Both the position numbers and the translations under genes were made by a program. A stretch of 64,000 bases of DNA, taken from Microstegium vimineum (lineage: Eukaryota > Streptophyta > Magnoliopsida > Poales > Poaceae). Below, one piece after another: positions 1-10,758 of the stretch; the first letter of the stretch is position 1; each line of letters opens with the position of its first letter. The DNA is taken from positions 12,351,765 through 12,415,764 of the forward strand of contig CM039133.1 of NCBI GenBank assembly GCA_022036555.1. Reading direction: 5' to 3'. The notes under the pieces are model-generated. The model was not told the DNA's origin. It ran no database searches and saw nothing but the letters and a program-made list of their open reading frames with translations.

Positions 1-227
1 CGAATTGCGCTTACATGACTGATGACTTCCTAGAGTATGTGATTACCTGTAAGCTTAACCGACGAGAAATTGGTATTTGGAGTATCGCAGATCAAAGTAT
101 GTCGAAGCTTGCACCATCTACTTATCCTTGGTTGAATTGGCCATCTCCTATCTGGATTCAACCATCTTTTTTCTAGCTAGTGTGGAGGATGCTTGCAAAA
201 ACTCTTGTACTTTTTATCCGAATATAA

Positions 228-362
228 TTGCTATTTCTAGCTTTTATTTTCAAATAGTTGTGACCATTAATCTTAGAATTTTTGTTCAGGTAACTTTTAT
301 GGTGAATTAATAAATCGATTTATTTTTCGCCACTCCAAATAGTTGTATTGTATTATCTGTTA
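228..362 (+). repeat. Dispersed repeat, copy A
   Basis: About 135 bp closely matching 742-875 in the same orientation, with a diverged inverted copy at 5,079-5,185. Shared landmarks are a run reading GTTCAGGTAACTTT, then GGTGAATTAATAAATCGATT, and a terminal TATCTGTTAA. The family is not identified; with three copies it is probably transposon-derived. Confidence 0.7.
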
Positions 363-732
363 AGGCAAATATTTGAAGACAAAACGGTTGGTTGTTTGAA
401 GGAGCCCGTTGGCCCACATCAATGCTACATCCTGCCTGGGTCCATCAGCTGGGACAACCACGGCACCAGGATGGTTTCGCTGGCCATTGAGTTCAATGAG
501 GTGATCAACAAGATCCTTATGCTGGCCAGTGATTACTGGGACTCCATGAGAAGTGAGGGGCAGCATGACAGCTTCCTACAGGTCAGGTTCGATGTGCTGC
601 AGGATGAATACCACAAGTTGATCAGTCATATGCGTTCACCATGTCTGATATGCAGAGCTTTGTCATGGAACTCAACTCCTGGAGGTCCTTGGGTTTTGTC
701 CCCTTTGTCATACGTGCAGGGATTCTATTTTT
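363..732 (+). pseudogene. Unrecognised coding-like fragment between two repeat copies
   Basis: This stretch reads as a plausible coding exon. The frame starting near 363 runs through segments such as IEFNEVINKILMLASDYWDS and ends around residue 95. After about position 632 the natural-looking reading continues in another frame (TMSDMQSFVMELNSWRSLGF), which suggests a one-base indel. I do not recognise the family. It is precisely flanked by the two direct copies of the 135-bp repeat, so it may be an exon of a captured or duplicated host gene, or part of an unknown element. No start codon or splice sites can be assigned with confidence. Confidence 0.3.
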
Positions 733-741
733 TATCTGAAT

Positions 742-875
742 AATTGCTATTATTAACATTTTTATTCAAATAATTGTGACCATTAATCTTAGGAATTTTG
801 TTCAGGTAACTTTGATGGTGAATTAATAAATCGATTTATTTTGCCATAGCAAATAGTTCTATTATAATATCTGTT
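742..875 (+). repeat. Dispersed repeat, copy B
   Basis: Direct copy of 228-362, about 514 bp downstream, with a few substitutions and small indels. It bounds the coding-like fragment on its right side. Confidence 0.7.
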
Positions 876-945
876 AACTTAAAAAAAACTAAAGTTAACT
901 GTGGCAAACATATCTAGAGATGCAGTCATTTGATGTGCTCATATG

Positions 946-1117
946 CAGGGTTTTAAATCTCTTGCTATAGTTGCTGCTATATCCGTATATAGCTGTTTGT
1001 AGAGGATGAAGCTCTATATATGTACAATTTAGCCACTATTAGCCATTATATCCTGATTTAGCCCGCCGTTTGGCAAGGGAGATTACTATATGGCTTATCC
1101 CTCTATTTAGAACACTG
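946..1117. mobile_element. hAT-like MITE (about 172 bp)
   Basis: The termini are imperfect inverted repeats: the left end starts CAGGGTTTTAAATC and the right end, reverse-complemented, starts CAGTGTTCTAAAT. CAGGG-type ends are usual for hAT elements. The flanking octamers CTCATATG and CTTAGATG agree at 6 of 8 positions, compatible with a decayed 8-bp target duplication. The interior has further short palindromes (GCTATATCCGTATATAGC). No coding capacity. Confidence 0.5.
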
Positions 1118-1890
1118 CTTAGATGTTCTGTGGCACCTTTGTTGTTGGATGGAATGGATGGTTGCTCAGGCTATGGATTGGATATGCCAGTATCAGCTCC
1201 ATCTCCATTGTTTTTAGTGGATTGCATCTTGGCATTTGGACAGTAAATCTAATGTGCAGGTCCAGGCTCGATATGAAGATTTATCGATTTGTATGTTGCC
1301 ACTTACTGCTACATACTTGACCAAATCTTCCTATCGAGCATCACATTAAAATCTTCATGAGTATTACATGCTAGATGTTTAATGATTTGCTACTTTTGCA
1401 GCTCAAACAGTTTTGCCTGAACATAATACAGGTAAACACAATACAAACAGATGGGCTTATACAGGTAAAGATCTAGATAAAGCTTGTATCTGCTATTTTC
1501 GCATTTTCCCAAATGATAATACCATGGCTATCGATCTGTGGGCCACTCTTTAGTTGTTTTATTGTTTCATTTGTTGCTTAGACTAAAAATTGAAGTAAAT
1601 TTCTACACAATGGAGTTCCTTACAGTTCTTTTATTATTGTTTCATCAGATGATTCAGGAAAAATACAAGTACTAACATAGACAATTCCTTTAGTCATCCC
1701 AAACGGATGGGCTCTAATGGTTTGTGGAGATCGTCAAGAAAGGTAATTTCTATTTAACCTGGCCGTTGTCCTGTTCATAGCTTTGATTGATGTTATAAAT
1801 TGTGTAGTATAGTTTGACGAACTGACTCATTGGGATGGGCAACATAACATTTTTAGGGGTTATCTATAGTAGATCTGGGGTTGATTCTCA
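1118..1890. other. Gene-free stretch, nothing assignable
   Basis: AT-rich sequence with short open frames only. No splice-consistent exon chain, terminal repeats or RNA gene could be supported here. Confidence 0.5.
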
Positions 1891-2163
1891 CAAATTTATT
1901 GTCCAACAAAGCATATTGTCCAGTAGTGCCTATCCATAATATTGGAATATCTGTTTTTTTAGTGAAATATATAGCAGGGGAGGCCCTCACTGTGTATTCA
2001 CTTAAAACAAATGATAGCCATAAGTGGAAAACAAATTTGTTTCTTGGGAAAAATATACAGCTTCGGTGGCCCCCACTGTGTTTGGAACTGTTACAGATTT
2101 ATTGTCCAACAAAGCATATTATCCAGTAGTGCCTATCCATAATATTGGAATATTTGTTAGTGC
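1891..2163 (+). repeat. Pair of about 70-bp direct repeats
   Basis: Positions 1,894-1,965 and 2,095-2,163 share a near-identical block containing ATTGTCCAACAAAGCATATT followed by CCAGTAGTGCCTATCCATAA, spaced about 200 bp apart. It looks like a local segmental duplication. No function assigned. Confidence 0.7.
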
Positions 2164-2448
2164 ACACAGATCTTTTGAAAACACTTCAAAACACACAAAC
2201 CAATAGAATTATTCACTTATGTTTTCTACAATTGTATGTGTGCTTAATCCTATTTTTGCAAAGCGGATAGTGCAGTTTTCCATTTGGATGCAAGGATGGG
2301 TATTGTTTCATCAAAACTCTGAGGCATTACAGTTGCCACCGGAGTCCTTTTTAGAAATTTCTCAAGACTTGTTTGTATCTAAATAATACCCTTCCACTGA
2401 ATTTCCTTTTGTTTTCTCATCTGTTCAGCTCACAGGTTCGTTGCAGTA

Positions 2449-3128
2449 ATGTTTGAAATGAAGGGGAGACTTCTGAGAGCCCATCAAAGAAAACAGAATT
2501 GTCAGTTCTGGCAATCAGTGTGGAAAAAAAGTTGTGGAAGGGATTGCCTTTCATCTGTTTTTCAGTGTGGAAAAAAGTTGTTGAAGGGACTGCCTTTCAT
2601 CTGTTTTTCAGTTGCCCCTTCAGTCAAAGATGCTGGCAGCGTCTGGGCATTCAATAGAATTTGGCTGCAGGTTTCTTCCAAATGATGGTACAAGCAAAGC
2701 AACAATTCCAGAGTCCCTTCTTCATGGAAATCTTCACCATGGCCCCTTGGCAAATTTTGGAAGCAAAGAAATGACACAATATTTGATAGAGGAAGGCCTT
2801 CTTTTAATTCTTGGAAGGTGGCTAAACTCCAGACACATAGACTTCTTGATGAAGCCGAACGAGCTGCTTTTCTTCTTTGTGTAGAGCTTCTTGTTTAGTT
2901 CTGGTTTGTTTTTCTTTTGGCCTTTTTAGGCCAGCTCCTACTGTTTGGCATCTTCAAGACAGGTTTGTACAAAAAAATACCTTTTTTAATAAAATCTCTA
3001 CAGTGGGCGCCTCCCCTGTTGTATTTGATATTAAAAAAAGTGTGGAAGAAAGTGAGGCTGACCTAGCTTCAAAATTGGAAAAGTTGGAGATTGACCCAAA
3101 GGTCAGTGAGAATAACCATGAAAGATAA
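2449..3128 (+). pseudogene. Coding-like fragments of an unrecognised gene
   Basis: Several stretches have coding-like composition but no consistent frame. Examples are 2,616-2,820 (HGNLHHGPLANFGSKEMTQY), about 2,816-2,890 in another frame (LQTHRLLDEAERAAFLLCVE), and 2,998-3,103 (FDIKKSVEESEADLASKLEK). The last follows an acceptor-like CTCTACAG and precedes a donor-like GTCAGT. They could be exons of a low-copy host gene or of a gene fragment carried by a transposon. I do not recognise the protein. Confidence in a functional gene is low. Confidence 0.25.
2516..2608 (+). repeat. Tandem duplication, 47-bp unit x2
   Basis: Unit 2,516-2,562 is followed directly by 2,563-2,608, each beginning CAGTGTGGAAAAAA and ending in the same TTTCATCTGTTTTT. 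The two copies differ at a few bases, so the duplication is not brand new. Confidence 0.85.
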
Positions 3129-3438
3129 TGATACTATGGCTTGTTGTTTCCTTCTTTATAACTTTTTTTCTGAATTAGTTACTTCTTGTCCTGCATCTTA
3201 GTTTTTATTACTGTTGCCAAATATCTAGCACTTCGACATCATGGTTGTATGTCATTTTGGAGGAACCTGTATCTTTGCTAGCAAATTGTTAAATTGTAAA
3301 TTGTATCCTGGTGTTCTCAATATCTACTCTCAAAATGAAAGTTTGTTACCGAAACACCTTCATAAGTTTTTCAATAAACAAGATATCCCCTGGGTTCAAC
3401 TAGTTTTGAGTTGTCATTACCAAATGCCTTCCGGTGGA

Positions 3439-3528
3439 AGGATGCTCTTAAATTTCTAGACTCCTGACAGGCAGTAACAAAGGATGCTCTCAAATTTCTA
3501 GACTCTTGACAGGAGGACAGCAGTAACA
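3439..3528 (+). repeat. Tandem duplication, 42-bp unit x2
   Basis: AGGATGCTCTTAAATTTCTA at 3,439 is repeated as AGGATGCTCTCAAATTTCTA at 3,481. Each copy runs on through GACAG to a GCAGTAAC block. The second copy has a short insertion. Confidence 0.85.
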
Positions 3529-3690
3529 TGGAGCACCGCGACTACCTAACCTGCATCTTCGATCCCTTGGCTGGTGGACTGTGTCACTGCTCCACAGCCA
3601 GCCGCTTGTCCATTCCAAGACGTGATTTCTCAGCAAGCCAACTCAATCAGCCTGACCTATATAAACTCTTGATGTTTATGTAGTACTTAT
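3529..3690. other. Intergenic, nothing assignable
   Basis: Mixed-composition sequence with a small hairpin around CTGTGTCACTGCTCCACAG near 3,580. No gene seen. Confidence 0.4.
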
Positions 3691-3944
3691 GGCCTGTTTG
3701 GCAGGGCTCCTCCCTGGCTCCGGCTCTGGCTTCTCCGGAGGAGTTTTACCAAACGTTTTAGTATCATTTTTTAATAAAAAGAGGAGTCTGAGCCGTTTTG
3801 AAGGAGCCACAAATATTAAAGGAGTCTTTTTTTAATTAAAAAAAAGAAACAGAGCCGTTTTGAAGGAACCACAAATTATAGCTTCTCCAAAACGACTCTA
3901 CCTCCTCTGGAGGAGTCTCTTAGGAGGAGCCTATCAAAAAGGCC
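3691..3944. mobile_element. MITE with GGCCTGTTTGG-type inverted ends
   Basis: The left end GGCCTGTTTGGCAGGGCTCC and the reverse complement of the right end, GGCCTTTTTGATAGGCTCC, form an imperfect inverted repeat of about 22 bp. The interior contains internally repeated GAGCCGTTTTGAAGGA blocks and can fold on itself. The target duplication is unclear (CTTAT against CTTAA), so the superfamily is left open. Confidence 0.55.
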
Positions 3945-4147
3945 CTTAATTAATCTTTCTTTCCTGCCCGTATTGTCTACCTCTTTATCGGCTGGGACAG
4001 AGCAGCAATCCACGTAGAGACCCTCCGGCGTGAAGAACTGAGGATCAACGCAAACATCATCATCTTACATCTATATGTACTTCTAAGTCTACTTTCTCTC
4101 TCTCAAAAAGGTCTACTCTACCTCAAGGTTGGTGCTTGTCCAACCTA

Positions 4148-4406
4148 CTTCCACCGTCACACAAAGAAGGTTGTTATGAAATACATATATATCAAACTTT
4201 TTGAACTTTGGTTAGGTTTTATAGAAAATGTGTGTAACATTTATTTCTCCAAATAAGTTTATTATAAAAATATATAAATAATGTATCTATTGGTACTAAT
4301 TATGTATTATAGTTACTAATATTCTTTTATATATAATTGGTCAAAGTTTTTTTAAAAATTAACTTCTTGGAAAACAAAAACTACTTCTATGTTAGGACAG
4401 AGAAAA
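4148..4406. mobile_element. Degenerate Stowaway-like MITE
   Basis: The ends resemble the Stowaway CTCCCTCCGTC terminus: the left reads CTTCCACCGTCACACAAAG after a TA, and the right reads GGACAGAGAAAA before a TA. The interior includes CAAACTTTTTGAACTTTGG near the left and an inverted TTGGTCAAAGTTTTTT near the right. The size, about 259 bp, fits the group. Confidence 0.5.
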
Positions 4407-4408
4407 TA

Positions 4409-4937
4409 TGCTTTTAATTTCTCTCATGTGTTATCCTCTCGATTAGCTGACTACTAAACTAAAGCTCTTTGTATATGTACTTAGAAGAGATGAACTAATT
4501 GATAGATCAAATACTTACAGCACCGCTGAGTATAAAAGAGAAAAAAAACTAGAGAGAGGTGGACAGCATAGACTAAAATAATTCGTGAAACTTTATATTT
4601 AATTATATTAACGTATGTATATCATAAAAGTTAAACTCAAAGAAATATCTAGTAGCAAATATTTTTGTATTTAGCCACGCGAGAAAAATCTATCAAAACC
4701 ATATTTTAATTTGATACAAGCTTAGTTATATATCGTCGTATTACGGCCAATATTTGCTTATACTTTGGATGTTATCACAAAATAAGCTGTAGGTCCAAAT
4801 TCCATAAAAAAGAAAACATAAATAGTTTATGTAGCATGTTTATTCTCGTTGCAATGTACGAACACGTTTGTAAGTAGTACAACAATAGGAGATAGTGGTG
4901 AAATTATACACAAGACACAACTATCTATGGTCACAAC
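4409..4937. other. AT-rich intergenic stretch
   Basis: Very AT-rich, no coding-like frame, no clear terminal repeats. Nothing further can be supported. Confidence 0.5.
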
Positions 4938-4940
4938 TAT

Positions 4941-5067
4941 CACTACCCGAAACAGCCTCTTTGCTGAGTGTCCTGATGCCGAGTGCTTTCCGTCGGGCAC
5001 TCGGCAAAGAGAAGTTTTGTCGAGTGTCACACTCTAGCATTCGGCAAAAAACCAAGATCCGGTAGTG
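4941..5067. mobile_element. Miniature CACTA-type element, 127 bp, TSD TAT
   Basis: Begins CACTACCCGAAACAGCC and ends CCGGTAGTG, the reverse complement of CACTACCGG. The subterminal repeats TTTGCTGAGTG, GCACTCGGCAAAGAG and ATTCGGCAAAAAACC are the CTTTGCCGAGTG motif typical of grass En/Spm (CACTA) elements. It is flanked by a perfect 3-bp duplication, TAT at 4,938-4,940 and 5,068-5,070, as expected for CACTA insertion. There is no room for a gene, so it is a non-autonomous end-to-end derivative. Confidence 0.85.
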
Positions 5068-5078
5068 TATCTTTAAAA

Positions 5079-5185
5079 AGTTTTATGTTAACAATTAATA
5101 CACAAAGACAACTATTAATTTGGTGGCAAAAGAAATCGATTTATCAATTTACCATCAAAGTTACCTCAACAATACTTCTAATTCT
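5079..5185 (-). repeat. Dispersed repeat, inverted copy C
   Basis: Read on the minus strand it matches 270-362 and 780-875: TGTTGAGGTAACTTTGATGG, then AAATCGATTTCTTTTGCCAC, then a terminal TGTTAAC. More diverged than copies A and B. Confidence 0.6.
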
Positions 5186-5189
5186 ATTT

Positions 5190-5774
5190 TTAAACAAATC
5201 TGGCAAGAGAGCTGCCGATTGTACTAATAAAGAGGAAGGCCCAGACCGGGCAAACAACAACGCTTCAAGAGTTTACAATAGAAAAAACAACAACGACAAG
5301 GCTAGGACAACTCTTGTCAAGACAACGAACTACTTGCAACAAGAGAAACAATAAGCTACCACAACAAAGATAAACAACTAACTTAAGTGCAAGGCGACCT
5401 CCGCCAACATGCCCCAAAAAGCACGACCCTTTAACCCCCCATCAATGGCTTGAGAAGGTCCGGTGACAACAATTGTTGCAAGCGGTCTGCGTAGTCTCGA
5501 ATCATGCTCTCATTAAGTTTCCCATCATTCCCAACAATGCCCAGATCTTTTAACACATTTCGTTGTGCAAGGCGGGCACTTCGACGAAGTGACGATCTGT
5601 CATAGGTTTTATATCAACGTCCTTTTGTCATGGTCACTGATGAGGAGGGATGCATAGAGTGGCACACAAGATCCCCACTTTCCAAAGAAGGCACAATCAA
5701 TGGATTCTCTATTAATGGTGGCTCTTCCACCATGACCTTAGTTGTAGATAGGGTAGAGGCATCTTCGATGGTAA
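5190..5774 (-). pseudogene. 3' part of a retroposon-like ORF, split by the Gypsy insertion
   Basis: On the minus strand this continues the frame of 30,652-30,960 across the GGTAA insertion point. It contains the motif RRSARLAQRNVLKDLGIVG at about 5,535-5,600, then a basic, leucine-rich segment, and ends near 5,390. A TGA interrupts it near 5,610, and a frame change near 5,440 is needed to follow the C-terminus. The downstream 200 bp look like a 3' untranslated tract ending near the GCCGATTG/CTCTTGCC block at about 5,190-5,215. This resembles 3' ends of grass non-LTR retroposons, but I could not confirm the family. The ORF is certainly dead here. Confidence 0.4.
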
Positions 5775-7166
5775 TGTTGACACAAAAAGCGACGTGTTAT
5801 GTCTCACACACAGCAAGCCGGAAAGTGTGGCTTCAATCGGGTGCCCGGGTGCTTCGAGAACCGAAAACGTGTCAGTCAGTTTGACCTGAAACTAACAAGG
5901 GATGAAAGTCATTAGATATATAAACTGGAACGTGCCGGATAATACCAGACAATTCCATATGTACGGCCCTGAAGCCACTCACAACGACATACAACTATGA
6001 AAGCTATCTGCCAACAGATTTTATGGAACATTCGGCTAAAACAGACATAAAGTACGTGAACTTCCGATTGCCGAACGCGCATGCATGGGAGAAGGACGCA
6101 CGAACGAATCATAGATGAATATAGATTAAGGCATAACCAAGCTCGGCAATCAGCCGAATTGGGATCCATGATGAAGGAAACACGTAAGCAAATATGATTA
6201 AACTAATCTAAAGCCTGCATCTGCCGCACAATACCTAGCGTCATCAAAGCTTAAACATGGATAGCATGCATGAACCCGCAACACGTAACAATCTAGATTC
6301 AAACTAATTCGGCTATTATAGATATAAGATCTATTTATAGGAGCAACATGAAATCAACAACTCATTGTAACATGGATAGATCTATATAAATTAACAAAAG
6401 CCGAACCGTGTTAATCTAGATTGGGCAAAAGAGTGTTTGCAAATATGTAAAGATTATTTAAAACATGCAACACGATAACTTAATGAATCCAATAGATTTT
6501 GCCAAATCTACGAGAGCCGATAACTATCTTGCTTATGCTAAGCATATCGAGCAAACACCTGCCGCACGGTATTTATTTGTAAACAAAACATAAGTAAAGA
6601 CTTCTTGATCATCAATCAAGGATCCGTCGCACGATCATTGATAATAAACAAGACTACTTGCATCAACATCTAAATCCACCGCATGATACTAGACATGATA
6701 ACGAGGTTGCCAAGACTTACGGAGGTCGACGGATCGATGATTCCTCTCGAAAAACTCGACGACACGACAAAAGGACTCGAAGTTGGCACGGAGCCGGTTG
6801 TATTGATTTGGTTATGAACACCTCTTACAATAGCTAAGGGTTTATATTTATACCCTAGCTATAACATGAGTCCTAAGAGGACACAGTTACAAAATATTAA
6901 AGGAAGAAATACAATATTTTGACTTTGGTTTCCTTCGGAGTCCTCATTGCCTTAATTATCACAACTATCATTACTATTTCGGCTCTCTTGCCGCCTTTGT
7001 CGCTCCGGTGGAAACCGCCCTTCTTCTGATTAACCGATTGCGATCGACCGCCGAATCTGAGAATTAACCGACCGCACGGACTTTGCCGAACGCTTCTGGG
7101 CATCTACCTTCGCCGACTCATCGTGCACTGGCCTACTTGTCATTGTGCAAAAATCCGGTGTTAACA
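5775..7166 (-). repeat. 3' LTR of the Tat Gypsy element
   Basis: 1,392 bp. It is the 3' LTR because the coding strand is minus. Relative to its partner it keeps a short segment (near 6,455) that the other LTR lacks. A TATA-like TATAAATATAAA lies on the minus strand near 6,846-6,857. Confidence 0.95.
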
Positions 7167-7181
7167 CATGCCCCCTCAATT
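7167..7181 (-). promoter_or_regulatory. Polypurine tract of the Tat element
   Basis: On the minus strand ATTGAGGGGGCATG directly abuts the 3' LTR. This is the expected place and composition of the plus-strand DNA primer of an LTR element. Confidence 0.8.
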
Positions 7182-7314
7182 TCGGGATAAAAGCCGTTTA
7201 TTCTGAAATTGACCGCAAGCTTCCTTTTTCCCCTTAGGTTTATACTGTTCAACACCGCAGCCGCCACTCAAGAAATCCACACTTCGGCATTCTCAAATCT
7301 GCATCGAACCCTCA

Positions 7315-10300
7315 ATGGCGACCCAGGATGAGATCCCAGAGGTAAAATTCCAACTCATTTTCTCGTGCATTCGGCAATCCCTGATCGGTTTCTCTGCTTC
7401 TTTCTCAACTCATCCGCTTTCTTGATTCCATTATTTTTGAAAGAATACAAGAATGAGATTTTGATTCCTTATGCCGCAAATCCTGATTCCTACCTCCTCG
7501 GTCCCATGGGCAATCTTGACCCAACTGAGATCATCGAGAAGGAAACTTTGAGGATCCCTTTCAAATCCGGAGTCACCCCGCCAAATCAATGGCCAAACAC
7601 CTTCAAGACTTGGCCGCTTCCTCCAATAGCCGGATGGCGAAATTGGTACCGCAGGATGCCGGACAAGAACAACAGCAGTTGGGACAGCCAAGACATCAAC
7701 CACTGTCTAGAGCTATCTTTATCAGAAATGCCCAGAAATGAACCTCTCCTGATAGCAGCCTCTCATTTCTGGTCCAACGCCATCAACGCCTTCGTCTTCG
7801 GCCACAGTATGATGACTCCGACCTTGACCGACGTATTCATGATGACTGGCCTGAATGTATCCAAGCCAGTACACCCTTGCCAGTATAAGGGTAAAAGCAA
7901 CCAGAGAGCTGTCAAATCCGGAGGTGGATGGGTTGGGTACATTCAGACCTATATGGAAGCATCTGGCGTTGTTTCTGAAAAAGAAAGCATGGCTTTTATG
8001 ATCATGTGGCTATCCAGATTCATCTTCTGTGGAAAATCCAATGAGCCAACCCTAAATCACATGATAATGGCTGAGGATTTGGCTGCAGGCACACTAATCC
8101 CTCTTGGTAAATATCTTTTATGATCTGTTAACCATATGATGCATCAAATTACTGTCCAAATGTACCATGGCAAGGGTATCTCCTGTGTGAGTGGCCCCTG
8201 GTGGTTCATTCAGATGTGGTTGCAACTTTATATGCATCAAGTGGTGTCTGTACCTCTTCACAATCTAAGCTTCCCTTCGGTTAATTATGCCGAGGGTGAT
8301 CCAACAACAACCAAGAGCTGCCAAACCTATGGAGAAGCATCATCATCCATCAGCATTGACATGGATATTGGTCACCTCTTCAAGCTGTTCTTCAAAGGTT
8401 TCAATAATGTGCTCTGGCTTCCCTACAGAGAAAATGATGATATGACCTTCCCTTACAAATTCAGCTATGAGTCTGGCTATTCTGATAAGGTATCTACTGA
8501 AATTTTTAACTCCTTCATCAAGCCAAGCATCCTGCCAGCCGAATTTCATCATGGAAGAATGGTGCAGCCTACCTATGAATTTTACAATCCCAATGTGGTA
8601 TCCATGCAATTAGGATGTGGACAGCTGCCCCCAAGACCTTTCTTTTCATCAATCATAAGATACAGGGAGCTGATCACCAATGAAACAGAAGCCAGAAAAG
8701 TCTTTGAGCTTGGACAAGATTTGCCAATATATGAACCTTCCCCATTTGGACTAGTCGATGATGCTCATCCCCTTTTCTCTGCTTGGTGGCAAGAGTGGCA
8801 CAACCACATTTTTAACATACCAGTTCATCCCTTATGCCAAGACTTATATTCTCAATTTGCTCCTGAGAGTGAGGTAATCTCATTGCATTAGTTATTTCTT
8901 GTTCCTGCATTCATCTCCTATTCTGAAATCTGGCCATGTATAGGATTTTGAGCCTATTCCTCCCAATAAAGCAGTGGAGTATTACAAAGCTGAGCCTAAA
9001 CCTGCATTGGGCTACAATGCTCCCACTTTAAAAATCTTCATGAAGACCCCTGCAGTGCCAGCTACTGCTTCTTCAGAAGAAAAAGGCAAGAGGAAAATAC
9101 TTGAAGACATTCATGTGACCAGAAAAGTGAGGTCCAAGAAATCTCAGAGATCCCCCAAGGTATGAGTTTTATCCAGTAATAAACTTCACTTTGGAATAAA
9201 ACTGTCTGTTCTTATATTAACCATCTTCATTGCAGCCACATGTCAATATCCCCAGATCAAGCAATGCTCCACCGACAATAGACATTCCTCTTACTGAAGA
9301 TGCAGAAACCCAACCATTGGCAGAAGTTCATGAAACTGAGGACACTGAAACTGATGAAGCCGAAAGTACTGATGCTCAAGAAACTGCTGAGTGCATTGGT
9401 AATATTATTCGGCTAAACACCTTCCTCTTTTATATATCATTCAATTCATGCTCATGTATGTGAACTGTTGGAAACAGACAAAATTTTATACAATTTAGTA
9501 GGAGAACACTCTTCTGGACCGGCTCCAGACTCACCTCCCCAGGGCACTCAGTTAAGTCAACCAAGCCAAGGCACATCATATCCTGAGGCTCAATCAACTC
9601 AGCAGGTAATATACTACCTTAAATCATCCTTTTCAGCAATTTTTACTCAATCGGCTAACACTCCTTCCTTTCTTAAGCATACTGCCAAACCAACCACCAA
9701 CTTTTCCTTCACTATCGAAGATTTTACCAGTGAAAAAGGGGAAGAAGCTACCTCCCAACAAGATTTATCAGAGGAAAATCAGGCCCAGCTCTAGGACATA
9801 GCTCATCTGCTGAATAAGGACATCAACATCCTGGTCCAAGATTCAGATCAGATAAGGGATATTCTCGAGCTGATTAATCAAGATCTCCCATCTACCCTCA
9901 AGGCCTCTTTGGAGTCTGCAGCCAGGCTTGATGACTACTTTGGTATGGTGAAGAGAGCAAACAAGAATATAGCCTCTAGGACTGCTCTGCAGGATAGCAA
10001 GTCTCAGAAGAAACAAGAAGCTAAAGTTGTATACTCTAACCTTCAGGCTGCTAAAGATTCGCTGGTGATCCTGGAATTCGAGCTGAAAGTCATGAAGGAT
10101 GAAAGAATCAGATTAGAAGCTCAATTATCTGAACTGAATGCTAAAATCCAATCTCATGAAGCCAAGGTGACAGCTCTGCCGAAATCTATAGAAGCAACTT
10201 CATCAAAGATGTCAATCATTCTGAAAGAAAATCAATAACTCAAGGAAAAGCTATCAAACATCCAAAGTTCTGAAAATGAAGACCAAAAGGTATCGGAAGA

Positions 10301-10358
10301 CGTTAGCTGAATCAAGACCGAGGCCCTGGATGCCATAAACCAGCTTCTGCATCGGTAG
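7315..10358 (+). pseudogene. Antisense extra gene of the Tat element: plant mobile domain plus coiled coil
   Basis: Opposite in strand to gag-pol. The predicted start ATG at 7,315 begins a 27-bp exon (7,315-7,341, MATQDEIPE) before a GTAAAA donor. An in-frame exon resumes after AG at 7,452. The plant mobile domain (aminotransferase-like PMD) spans about 7,452-8,873, with features such as SHFWSNAINAFVFG, TDVFMMTGLNVSKPVHP and GPWWFIQMWLQLY. Further phase-compatible exons are about 8,150-8,873, 8,944-9,159, 9,236-9,398 and 9,478-10,358. The last encodes an acidic, Ser/Thr-rich linker and a roughly 150-residue coiled coil. In-frame TAG (9,792), TAA (10,236) and TGA (about 10,306) break the last exon, all compatible with C-to-T changes. 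PMD proteins are known both as host silencing factors (MAIN/MAIL1) and as transposon cargo. Exon borders are my reading, not confirmed by transcripts. Confidence 0.75.
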
Positions 10359-10640
10359 ATACATAGCTTGTAACAGACTAAGTGCAACACATTTTGTTTC
10401 TGAACAATTGATTGTTATTACTGTCTTGCCTCTTATATATTCCCGCTTGTATGATAGTATAATCAGGTCTGTTGTTTTTCCTGATCACAGCATAGCCGAT
10501 TCCTCCTCAACTTTCAAATAACCGATCATTGTCAGCTTAGGGACATAGCCGAGCGACCTTTGATATACCCGAGCCTGGCCCATTCCACCAACGGCCCATC
10601 GAATGGGAACAACCCTAACTCGCCTCTTGGCATTCTTACT
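10359..10640. other. Spacer between the two antisense genes
   Basis: Probably holds the 3' untranslated part of the PMD gene and the upstream promoter of the next gene. No ORF of note. Confidence 0.5.
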
Positions 10641-10645
10641 CAGCC

Positions 10646-10653
10646 TATAAATA
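10646..10653 (+). promoter_or_regulatory. TATA box of the second antisense gene
   Basis: TATAAATA in CAGCCTATAAATAAACC lies 106 bp upstream of the ATG at 10,759, followed by a pyrimidine-rich leader (TCTCTCCTCCGTCTTCTCCC). This looks like a genuine plant core promoter inside the element and independent of the LTRs. Confidence 0.6.
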
Positions 10654-10758
10654 AACCTCCCTTCCCCTGTCAATGGTTCCAGTCAAACATTCTCTCCTCC
10701 GTCTTCTCCCTTTCTATCGAAACCAATCCAGAGGGAACCCTAACATCAAACAGTAACA

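Noticed and set aside
7365..7451. Upstream extension of the PMD frame from an ATG at 7,365
   Set aside because: The intron from 7,342 to 7,451 joins a short in-frame first exon and removes this unrelated hydrophobic stretch.
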